A stretch of 64,000 bases of DNA, from the NCBI GenBank assembly GCA_022705325.1, contig JAKJER010000013.1, positions 1 to 64,000 of the forward strand. The letters run 5' to 3'. The DNA is from Planctomycetota bacterium. Lineage in GTDB: Bacteria > Planctomycetota > Phycisphaerae > SM23-33. Of the stretch, positions 44,201-51,355 are shown piece by piece; within the stretch, counting starts at the first letter, position 1; the number at the start of each line of letters is the position of its first letter. The notes under the pieces were generated by a model. That model did not search any database. It was not told where the DNA came from and worked only from the letters and a program-made list of their open reading frames with translations. The position numbers were made by a program, and so were the translations under genes.

Positions 44201-45249
44201 TTGCCCCCGTCGGCCGGCACGCGGTAGATGTGGAAGAAGGCGTCGCCCTCGGCCGCCATCGAGACGTACACGCTCTTGCCGTCGAACGAGACGCTGGGCG
44301 AGCCGATGGTCCCCTTGCCGGCGTCCAGCAGGACCATCGGCTTGACGCCGGGCCGGGCCGGACGGAGGGCCAGCAGCTTGCGACCCATCTTCATGGGCGC
44401 GGGCAGGTCGTGCTCGGGATAGGAGCGGGAGTTGCGGGCGTTGAAGATGGTCACGCCGAGGGAATCCCAGGACGTGTTGGTGTGGCCCAGGTCGCGATAG
44501 AGGCTGCAATCGTCGCCGAGAAAGACGACGCCCTCGGGCCAGGCGAAGTCGTCAGGCGCGGGGACCTCCTTGACCACCGGCGCGGGGCGGCCCCGCCCGC
44601 CCTGGGCCGGCCGGGCCCACGTGAGCGGCTGGGGAGGCTTGGTGCTGGGCTTGGCTGTGGGCAGGACCGACAGGTCCTTGGTGAAGTTGCCCCAGGGGCT
44701 GGCGCCGTACCGCCCGACCACGTAGGCCTTGCGCCACGGCTTGTCGTCGAAGGCCGCCGCCTGCCAGTTCTTGCCCGCCTGCTCGCTGCAGCGCCAGGCG
44801 TCGTCGCTGGCCAGCACGATCTCACGCCCGTCGCCCAGGCGGACGACCATCTTCAGCAGCAACCCCGCCGGGCCCGGGGCGGTGTTGGCCGCCTCGATGG
44901 CCACCAGGTTCGGCCCCGCCTTCACCAGGCCGGTCACGTCGAATCGCTTGGGGGCGTTCCACTTGTTGGGGTCGGCTTCGCTTCGCCCCACGTACTGCCC
45001 GTTGACGTACAGGGCGAAGAGGTTGTCGGCGGTCAGGAACACCTCGGCCTGGGCCGGCTTGACGTCGGCGGGCAGGTCCAGGGCGGTGCGGAAGTAGACC
45101 AGGCCCATGTCGTGGTTGAGGGTGTCGTTGGAGCCCGCGTCGGGCCAGGTCCAGATCCACTGCGAGCCGTCAAAACCGACCGCCTTGGCCTGGACAACCG
45201 ACTGACAAAGGGCCATCGCCGCAACGGCTGCGAACACGCGTTTCATCAT
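41212..45249 (-). CDS. Exported multi-domain protein: jelly-roll + propeller + HZS-alpha-like + heme c + HEAT repeats
   Basis: 1,345 residues from ATG 45249 (next codon also ATG), behind AGGAA. Signal peptide ends VVQAKA. Residues ~25-175 resemble a galactose-binding/rhamnosidase-N domain (ALYVNGQYVGRSEADPN). Residues ~250-480 are TolB/PD40-like blades (GKSVYVSMAAEGD, DIDPVELADGRIAFTSTR). Residues ~480-740 resemble the middle domain of hydrazine synthase alpha subunits, with one heme-c motif CLGCH (C704, C707, H708). From ~790 run HEAT-type repeats (LKDDDREVRLHAAFALAACG). Related proteins are common in Planctomycetota and need not make hydrazine. A periplasmic one-electron redox or binding role is inferred. 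It has its own copy of an 82-bp promoter. Confidence 0.75.
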   Translation of the reverse strand: MMKRVFAAVAAMALCQSVVQAKAVGFDGSQWIWTWPDAGSNDTLNHDMGLVYFRTALDLPADVKPAQAEVFLTADNLFALYVNGQYVGRSEADPNKWNAPKRFDVTGLVKAGPNLVAIEAANTAPGPAGLLLKMVVRLGDGREIVLASDDAWRCSEQAGKNWQAAAFDDKPWRKAYVVGRYGASPWGNFTKDLSVLPTAKPSTKPPQPLTWARPAQGGRGRPAPVVKEVPAPDDFAWPEGVVFLGDDCSLYRDLGHTNTSWDSLGVTIFNARNSRSYPEHDLPAPMKMGRKLLALRPARPGVKPMVLLDAGKGTIGSPSVSFDGKSVYVSMAAEGDAFFHIYRVPADGGKPVQLTRGPFHDIDPVELADGRIAFTSTRIGSFEEYHNPPSRSLFAMNVDGGEIRAITTTFIFDNEPEVMRDGRILFVRSDNFFDRGKVETLLHAVHPDGTEGYTEFGLDMGPEYGGRLRAFYCGSPAPMNDGRVAFLTNQGVTVAHPGVPQHDQMHMRIDAGDVAATPDNRLLVTTARVKKVELTHRGKPRTVNRFNYEKIAILDPDSRDGAVVVLHDAQDGIHSPVFLGPRARPPLLASKVDRSQVDQPGATGFLFCQNARYTKQTTAGWPHVRAMRVLAGKGLTARSSHAYIVHAGSEVIELGTVPLAPDGSFFVEVPADTAIAFQAVDAEGRSELNEMSWIFVRPGEHRGCLGCHQTRHAAPPLPNGPVQAMTVPPVRLLGKGRPHRFRGNNAAVTGLMEMQWDRYREVASINRHSQTVQSLATGRDEVNQLVAELKHKDPAIRLSACQRLAIFRERLAAPALAPVLKDDDREVRLHAAFALAACGTRESLPPLLAALNDSDPLVAQAAATAVENLTGSSQPFDTFAPAERRKAQADAWAATIASAGWDKIEQQLVARLADTDRDVVRRAAVALGHVGADAARKALRDYVARERANNPYPEWRKGHRGDGARFNSLSPANPRTLQAAVRSLGYLADAQAVPMLGETIAANSDNDKGNLFLAEACAEALGRIHTPQAEDALIQSLTGLKDYFYYVGWYGDHGALFACHASPVHYFIAESLDLLASTRARSIVPHLIRSMPTDPDRALLLVSDDCETIVGRVIRRCGAEAAVVDTCLALLGDAGAKSTQDIEDAVRKTYAAWAGHPGPEIRAAQVLSAVCRDRSYEPRIRAALDRYNAQPPTDLVRAFGGGGLPRQLPTRNWVCFFLARTLGTLGEVASVDSLLAVLTRNGPELSNGSPEPDSPAVLFLHNELTPCYRASAAYALGRIGDRRAVGVLLRVVGDLQNALDTRFAAAQALVAIADPACVAEVRKLAEGYPEVSTRRMLLRLCSGQE

Positions 45250-45273
45250 GCGTTCCTGTTTCCTCTCCAGCAA

Positions 45274-45355
45274 GCATCACCAACACGAGCACAAACATGG
45301 TCCGCCCCAGAGTCGCACAGGCATTATAAACGACGCCGGGAGCGGTGCAATTGCC
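45274..45355 (-). repeat. 82-bp duplicated promoter segment, copy 1
   Basis: About 77 of 82 bases match 49219-49300. It contains TTGCAC (45350-45345), a 16-bp spacer and a consensus TATAAT (45328-45323) on the minus strand. An ATG just downstream opens a short reading frame MFVLVL that runs past the main start in another frame. Drives the HZS-alpha-like gene. Confidence 0.85.
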
Positions 45356-45428
45356 CGTTTGGTGGCATGCCCGCAAGGGCGTAGAAGGGAGCCCCAGAAC
45401 ATGGTGCGGTCCGGCAGGCGGATTGGGC

Positions 45429-48400
45429 TCAGAAGCGGGTCTCGGGTATCTCCATCTCGCCGCACTTGGCGGCGCGGTAGACCAGATCGAGTTCATGGGG
45501 CGGATCGTCTCCGGCGCGGGCCGGGAAAGCAGCGGCCCAGGGAGGCAGTTCCGCCTTGGCTAGGGGGGCAAGGACCGGCTCGCAGACGGCCTCCGCGACC
45601 GCCGCCAGGACCGCGTCGGCCTCGAATGCCCGCGGGGCCCACTGCAGCACGCCATGGAGGTCTCCAATGCGGACGAACATCCGGGCGAAGGTCGCTCCCG
45701 GCGAGGGGCCCAACTGTGGGGTCCAGGACTCCAGGTAACCGATGGGGGAGCTTCCCATCCGAACCACCAGCCAATGCAGGTGGTCGGCCCGGCCGTGGCG
45801 GCAGAGCATCTCCAGGACGGCCGCCCTGCGGGTCACCTTTCTGGACGGGGCGCTGTCCAATGCGCCGAGTCGAGCCAGGTCAGCCTCCAGCAGGGCGTCG
45901 ATCTGCTCGCCCTGGCCCGCGGCAGTCAGGGCCTGGCAGACCCTGTCCAGCACGCCGACTTCCAGGGGAGTGACGTAGCTCTGGATAACCAGCTTGCCCA
46001 TCCCCCGCCGGGCGGCCATCAGCGTCAGCTTGCCCATCCTGGAGAGCCTGTCCTCCTTTGAGCACCCAGCAGGAATCCTCTGAAAAGCGGTCCGGAAGTC
46101 CTCTTCCTGCCCCAGGACAAGCAGTCCAGCCTCCAGCCCGAGCCGCCTGGCCGCCCCGACGGCGCGGCGGGCCTGGATCAACTCGGGCCCCTTGCCCAGG
46201 CGGACCAGCTCGGTCATGACCAGCATCTCCTGGTCGAGGGTCAACTTCAGTTGCTCGGCCAAGCGCAGGGCGGCCGGAATGTCCCCCGTGCGGGCGCGGG
46301 CCCGCACGGCCTCCAAGCATACCAGCGGATCGGACCTGGCTGCGTCAAAGAACTGCTCGACCTCCTCACGGGGTGCGTATCCCGGCGGCTTGGTCGCGAC
46401 CAGGCGGGCCAGCAGGACGCCATGGGCCCGCTTGTACCCCTGCGTGGCCAAGCGAGCCAGCATCACCCGGGCCGCAGGCTCCTTGTCCGCGGAGATGGGC
46501 TGGCCCAGCGATTCGATCTCGACGATGGCGAGTTCCTCGGCCGTGACGGGGTTGTCCGACGAGAGCAGTTGGCGAGCCCGGGCCAGGGTGGAGGAGGCGG
46601 CGGCCTGGTCGCAGTGGTATTGCAGACGAGCGACTTCGGCCAGCAGTCTGCTCCTCTGAGTCCGCGGGCTGGACTCGCCCAGGGGCGTCACTACGTTCAG
46701 CACGCGGCGCAGGTTGGCGGCGGCGGCTTCTTTCTGAGCGGCCTCGATCTGCAACGTGGCGGCCAGCAGCGGGACGTGGTTCGCCTCCGCGGTCTTCATC
46801 GCCTCCTCCCGCCGCCCGAGGTACACCTGGCACAGGAGCAGGGGCGTCATGAGCCTGTGACGCAGCGGCTGGGGCAGCGAGGCGGCATGGGCGAGGGCCT
46901 CGGAGAATCGCCCGCAGCGGACCAGGTACGGGAAGGCGGCGTCCTCGAGGGACGAATCGTCGGCAGCGTGGACAACCTCCGGGCGGAGCTTCAACGCCTC
47001 CAGGACGACCTGGCCGGCCTGCTGGATCTGGCCCCTGTCCAGCAGGGCGGAGGCGAGTTCCAACAGGAGGTCCACCCGCCGCAAGGCCGGCAGGCGTGCC
47101 GCCGAAACCAGGGCGTCCTCGTGGTTGCCCTGGGCCAGGCAGGCCCAGGCGCGCGAGGTCCAGAAGACCTGCCTGTCTTTCTCCTTGTCGTTCAGACGGG
47201 CCAGGACCTGGTCGGCCTGGTCCAATTCGCCGGCCAGGCAGCACGCCCGTGCGACGCGGCAGAGGGCGGTCCATCGCTCGTCGTTGGTCACGCCCTGGAT
47301 ATCTTGTGCGACGTGGCGCATCTCGGCGGCCAAGCGGGCTCGACTGGGCCTGTCGTTATGGGCCAGTTGGACGATGGCCAGCACCTCCAGCAGGTCCTGG
47401 GGCCCGGCAGGGCGGCGCAGGCGGATCGCCGTCTCTCGATCGCCCAGGATCGCCGCCACTTGCCATTTCAACTCGTCGACGCGCGCGGTAAGCCGCTGCC
47501 TCATTTGGGCCAGCGACACGGGCGAAGGGGTCGCGGCGCGGGGCAGGGTCATCCTGCTGGAGGCGGCCAGGACCTGGTCGAGTTTGCCGAAGTAGATGGT
47601 CACCAGGCCGCCGCCACTATTGACCGCGACGGGAGGAGCGGGAGCTGGGGACTGCGCCGCTGGGAGTTCCTTGGCCACCAGCCTGGCCCGAACGCGATGG
47701 TCCCCCGTCAGCATCAGCAGCGTGTCGGGCGACTCGAACACGACCTGCTGCACCCGGCCCGGAATGGCAAGTCGCATGGCGGTCCCGTCGATCACCAGCA
47801 TGACCGGGCCCTTGTTGTCGCGGACGTTGATGACGGCGACTCCGTGGCGCTTGTCGGGACTGAGGAGGAACGGTCGTCCGTCCGTTTCGCAGTGAACACT
47901 CAGGTGGGCGTCCACGGGCATGTTCTTCTGGGCCTCCGCCATCGCCTCGACCAGGAAGGGCGAGGCCTCGCCGCGGGCCAGCAGCATCCGCTCCACCTGG
48001 ACCCGGTCGCCGTCTTCCTGATCGCCCGTCACGACGAGGTAGCGGCAGAAGGGAATCTCGCGTCTTTGGCCGTTGAAGGCGGTGAAGGTCATCTGCCTGC
48101 CCTTGGGTCCGCCGGAGTCGCTCGCGCCGGCGACGTAGGCGAGCCTGCCGTCGTCCAGCCAGGTCAGCGACTGGGGCAGGATCAGGTCACGGGGCGGGCC
48201 GTCGACGCCGTCAGCCACGGCGAGCATCTTGTCGCCCTGCCAAGCGACGTAGGCCAGGCGCCGAGAGTCCGGGCTGAAGTGCAGCGAGGAGGGGATGATC
48301 TCCTGGCAGAGCTTCTGCGGCTGGTCGTCGATGAAGGCGCGGTGGCGCACCTTGCCGTTCTCGTTGGAGGCGGTAACGGTGGCGACGTGCTTGCTGTCGC

Positions 48401-49115
48401 CGCTCCAGACGGGCGTCTGGAGGACATATTGCGTGCCGATGGGCCGGCCGTCCACGTACAGGCGTGGGAACATCACGGTCTGCTTGCCGGGAAAGGCGAG
48501 GTGCCGGCTGTCGGGACTGAAGACCAGCGGGCTGGGCCCCCCGTGCTGCCTGAAGACCATTAACCCCACTCCGCAGCAGAGCTCCTGGCCGTCCAGCATC
48601 ACGTAACCCATGGCGTCCCTGCTGTTCCCCGCGCCCCTGGCGCAGTAGGCCAGGTGCCGGGAGTCCGGACTGAAGGTCAGGTGGGTGACAAGGGTGAACT
48701 GCGGCCCGGGCTGGCCGTCCACGACCGCCCGGTAGGTCCCGGTCATGGGTACGTACTCGGCGTAGGCGAAACGGCGGGAGTCGGGGCTGAACAGGTAAGA
48801 AAGTACGGGCAGCAGGCTGGCGTCTGCCGAGTGCGGTCGCAAGGAGATGGGCGGTCCGGCGGCCACGGGCGGTTGGTCCTCGTCCTTGATCATCACCCGC
48901 AACGTGTCGTTCTGCGCATAGCGGTAGGCGACGCGTTTGCCGTCGGGGCTGATGGCGACGACGAGCCCGGGGAAGCCTCGCGGCTGGATACTCAACTGGA
49001 CATCCAGGCGCCGGCCGTCGTAGAGCCCGTTGGGCAGCACAGGAAGGCCGGCTCGCTGTGGACACCCCGACAGCAGCACGGGGCAGACGATCAACAGCAA
49101 TAGCAGCTTCCTCAC
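45429..49115 (-). CDS. Propeller/TPR lipoprotein
   Basis: 1,228 residues from GTG 49115, which has AAGGAG 8 nt upstream; the ATG 30 bp further upstream has none. A lipoprotein signal ends in LLSGC. Residues ~45-450 contain PD40/WD40-like blades with the repeating pattern FSPDSRRLAY or similar (at least six). From ~560 to 1,200 the sequence is alpha-helical with TPR-like units (ARACCLAGELDQADQVLARL, AFPYLVRCGRFSEALAHAASL). The build suggests a surface-exposed scaffold for protein interactions. It lies behind copy 2 of the 82-bp promoter. No catalytic motif seen. Confidence 0.72.
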   Translation of the reverse strand: MRKLLLLLIVCPVLLSGCPQRAGLPVLPNGLYDGRRLDVQLSIQPRGFPGLVVAISPDGKRVAYRYAQNDTLRVMIKDEDQPPVAAGPPISLRPHSADASLLPVLSYLFSPDSRRFAYAEYVPMTGTYRAVVDGQPGPQFTLVTHLTFSPDSRHLAYCARGAGNSRDAMGYVMLDGQELCCGVGLMVFRQHGGPSPLVFSPDSRHLAFPGKQTVMFPRLYVDGRPIGTQYVLQTPVWSGDSKHVATVTASNENGKVRHRAFIDDQPQKLCQEIIPSSLHFSPDSRRLAYVAWQGDKMLAVADGVDGPPRDLILPQSLTWLDDGRLAYVAGASDSGGPKGRQMTFTAFNGQRREIPFCRYLVVTGDQEDGDRVQVERMLLARGEASPFLVEAMAEAQKNMPVDAHLSVHCETDGRPFLLSPDKRHGVAVINVRDNKGPVMLVIDGTAMRLAIPGRVQQVVFESPDTLLMLTGDHRVRARLVAKELPAAQSPAPAPPVAVNSGGGLVTIYFGKLDQVLAASSRMTLPRAATPSPVSLAQMRQRLTARVDELKWQVAAILGDRETAIRLRRPAGPQDLLEVLAIVQLAHNDRPSRARLAAEMRHVAQDIQGVTNDERWTALCRVARACCLAGELDQADQVLARLNDKEKDRQVFWTSRAWACLAQGNHEDALVSAARLPALRRVDLLLELASALLDRGQIQQAGQVVLEALKLRPEVVHAADDSSLEDAAFPYLVRCGRFSEALAHAASLPQPLRHRLMTPLLLCQVYLGRREEAMKTAEANHVPLLAATLQIEAAQKEAAAANLRRVLNVVTPLGESSPRTQRSRLLAEVARLQYHCDQAAASSTLARARQLLSSDNPVTAEELAIVEIESLGQPISADKEPAARVMLARLATQGYKRAHGVLLARLVATKPPGYAPREEVEQFFDAARSDPLVCLEAVRARARTGDIPAALRLAEQLKLTLDQEMLVMTELVRLGKGPELIQARRAVGAARRLGLEAGLLVLGQEEDFRTAFQRIPAGCSKEDRLSRMGKLTLMAARRGMGKLVIQSYVTPLEVGVLDRVCQALTAAGQGEQIDALLEADLARLGALDSAPSRKVTRRAAVLEMLCRHGRADHLHWLVVRMGSSPIGYLESWTPQLGPSPGATFARMFVRIGDLHGVLQWAPRAFEADAVLAAVAEAVCEPVLAPLAKAELPPWAAAFPARAGDDPPHELDLVYRAAKCGEMEIPETRF

Positions 49116-49218
49116 GGTCCACACTCCTTGATGATGGCTGACCACCGCCGTGAAGGTTATCAGGACGCTCTACGCGTCTGACAAGATCAGCACCGCCGAC
49201 GCCAAGCTCCCATCCGCA

Positions 49219-49300
49219 GCATTGCCAACACGAGCACAAACATGGTCCGCCCCAGAGTCGCACAGGCATTATAAACGACGGCGGGAGGAGTGCAATTGCC
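49219..49300 (-). repeat. 82-bp duplicated promoter segment, copy 2
   Basis: Partner of 45274-45355. TTGCAC (49295-49290), 16 bp, TATAAT (49273-49268) on the minus strand. The leader opens MFVLVLAMLRMGAWRRRC and stops at 49187, before the main GTG. Confidence 0.85.
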
Positions 49301-49406
49301 GAACGGACCAGCCGGAAGCGTCAGCGCGCAGGCGCATCGGCGGGACAGGGAGCAGACCCTGATTGTCAGGCAGGGGCTGGGCCCGGCCTGGAACTGCGGA
49401 CCGACC

Positions 49407-50990
49407 TCAGCGACGGCGGCGGAGGTATCCGCCCAGCCCACCGGCCATCAGCAGGGCCAGGGACAGGGTGGCCGGCTCGGGAACGGCCAGGAAGTTCACG
49501 TCGGTGAACCCGACGCGGTCACCGCCGTTGAAGCCCCAGCCGGCGTAGTTGTCCAGCGTCAGCAGCGAGACGTAGCGGGCGGACAGCGCATGGTCGAACA
49601 GGAACTCCTGCGTCAGGGTGTTGTCGGCCAGCGCGGTGAAGATGGGCGAGTAGTCGATCGACGCGCCCATGCCGGCGGGCCCCTCAGCCTCGGTGGCGAA
49701 GGCCAGCACGAAGTCCTTCAGACCGTTGCCCCAGACGGGATAGTTCTGGAGTTGCAGCCCGGCCAGCATCATGTCCTTGCCCAGATCGAAGGTCAGAATC
49801 GGGGCGTGACGCGTGTTGAAGAACGTGCCCTCGTTGGCACTGACCCACGTCGTGCCGGAGTCGCCGTCGATGAGGTTGGCGGCCGGGAAGTAGTCGCTGT
49901 TGGCCGTGCTGCTGGTGACGCCCGTGGGGCGGACCAGGAAGGCCTCGATGGGGCGGTCCTGGGGCTTGTAGAAGTCGATCTCGGCGAAGCCCACGCGGTC
50001 GCCGCCCGGGCCGCCGCCGACGTAGTTGCTGGTGATGGTCATCTCCACGTACCGCGCCTTGATGAACTGGCCCAGGGAGAAGGGCTGGATGCCGCCGTCG
50101 TTGGCGGCGGTGTAGCTGGGCGCCAGGGCGATGGACCCGCCAAAGCCCGCCGGACCCTCAGCCTCGGTGGCGAAACGCAGCGAGAAGCCCTTGGTCCGGT
50201 TGCCCGCGATGGAGTAGTTGGTGAAGTCGAAACGGTCGATAGACTGCTCTTGGCCCAGGTCGATCACCAGCACCGGCGGCGTGCCGCCGTTGCCGAAGTA
50301 GTCGCCCCCCTTGGCCGGGGAGTACCACTGCGTGCCGGCGCTGCCGTCGATGATCGACGAAGGGTTGCCCTCGCTGGGCGTCGCGGTCGGGCGAAGGCGG
50401 CTGATCGTCGCCTGCGAGGTCGGCAGCGACGTCACGTCGAACTGGATGTCGCCGAAGCCCACGCGGTCGCCGCCGGGGACGTTGGGAGGCATGCCCCGGT
50501 AATTGTCGGTGATGGTCATCTCCACCCAGCGGGCCGTGACGGGCGTCGCGAAGGCCAGATCCTCGCGGATGGTGGGCCCGCCGTAGGCGGGGGCAAAGGT
50601 CGGGGCGTAGGCGATGCTGTGCCCGACGCCCATGGGCCCCTCGGCCGCCGTCGCGAACCGCAGCGTGAATTGCGAGGCATTGTTGGCGTTGCTGGTCGAA
50701 TAGTTCCAGAAGGCGGCCGAATTGATCGTCACGTCGGCCCCCAGGTCCATCAGCAGCACCGGCTGGATCCCGGGAATGGAGAAGTAGTCCGCCGCCGGGT
50801 TCGACGTCACCCAGGTGGTGTTCCCGTCGCCGTCGCTGGCCCTTGGCACGGCGTAATAGTGCGCGGCCGGAAGGGTTGCATTCAGCGACCAGACCTGCCC
50901 GTTGGCGTCGATCAAGTCCGCCCGGGCCGAGGCCAGGGCCAGCACAACCGGCGCCACCAGCGCCACGATTGACATGCGCTTTGTGTCCAT
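49407..50990 (-). CDS. PEP-CTERM protein with three discoidin-like repeats
   Basis: 527 residues. Signal peptide VALVAPVVLALASARA, then three related units of about 165 residues, each with paired motifs of the F5/8 type C (discoidin) kind: LLMDLGADVTINSAAFW / LVIDLGQEQSIDRFDF / LTFDLGKDMMLAGLQL, and ARWVEMTITDNY / ARYVEMTITSNY / ARYVSLLTLDNY. The C-terminus has the PEP-CTERM tag: VPEPATLSL, a hydrophobic helix and RRRR, recognised by an exosortase. Probably a secreted glycan-binding protein anchored or released by exosortase. Good ribosome site GGAGACGG before ATG 50990. Confidence 0.92.
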   Translation of the reverse strand: MDTKRMSIVALVAPVVLALASARADLIDANGQVWSLNATLPAAHYYAVPRASDGDGNTTWVTSNPAADYFSIPGIQPVLLMDLGADVTINSAAFWNYSTSNANNASQFTLRFATAAEGPMGVGHSIAYAPTFAPAYGGPTIREDLAFATPVTARWVEMTITDNYRGMPPNVPGGDRVGFGDIQFDVTSLPTSQATISRLRPTATPSEGNPSSIIDGSAGTQWYSPAKGGDYFGNGGTPPVLVIDLGQEQSIDRFDFTNYSIAGNRTKGFSLRFATEAEGPAGFGGSIALAPSYTAANDGGIQPFSLGQFIKARYVEMTITSNYVGGGPGGDRVGFAEIDFYKPQDRPIEAFLVRPTGVTSSTANSDYFPAANLIDGDSGTTWVSANEGTFFNTRHAPILTFDLGKDMMLAGLQLQNYPVWGNGLKDFVLAFATEAEGPAGMGASIDYSPIFTALADNTLTQEFLFDHALSARYVSLLTLDNYAGWGFNGGDRVGFTDVNFLAVPEPATLSLALLMAGGLGGYLRRRR

Positions 50991-51084
50991 TTCCGTCTCC
51001 TCTAGCTCAGATGTTCCGCCGGCCGATGAGGGCCGTCACTCAGCTCCATGCAGACGTGCCCGCGGAAACCCGCAGGATACTCTC

Positions 51085-51113
51085 ATTGTAAGGTCAGTGG
51101 CGCAGGCTGTCTA
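51085..51113 (-). promoter_or_regulatory. Promoter of the PEP-CTERM gene with adjacent tandem 13-mers
   Basis: TAGACA (51113-51108) and TACAAT (51090-51085) are 17 bp apart. Just upstream on the minus strand the 13-mer GGGGAAAACCTCA (plus-strand reading) occurs twice, at 51115-51127 and 51129-51141, a possible activator site. Confidence 0.6.
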
Positions 51114-51288
51114 CGGGGAAAACCTCATGGGGAAAACCTCACGGAAGGCGGGTCCGGCGCCCCCTCCTGCAGCCGGTGACCGAGTTGCTCCCGGCCCGGG
51201 CGGAACCCCCAGCCCCGGCAAGCCGCGGAGAGCAAGCAACCGCCGGCAACGTAAGGGGGCAGCGTCCCCCGCGAGCCAGACAAACCAG

Positions 51289-51315
51289 AAGCCCGCGGGG
51301 GTCTCCCGCGGGCTT
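51289..51315 (-). terminator. Terminator of the double-cyclophilin gene
   Basis: AAGCCCGCGGG and CCCGCGGGCTT pair perfectly around a 5-base loop, 40 bp after the stop of the minus-strand gene; the minus strand then reads CTGGTTTGT, a weak U-rich tail. Confidence 0.7.
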
Positions 51316-51355
51316 CCGCTCGACTCTGCCAGTTGGGATCAGCGAAGGACTCGGA

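Noticed and set aside
42760..45384. 874-codon plus-strand frame
   Set aside because: Opposite the HZS-alpha-like gene; Gly, Val and Asp-rich translation without any domain.
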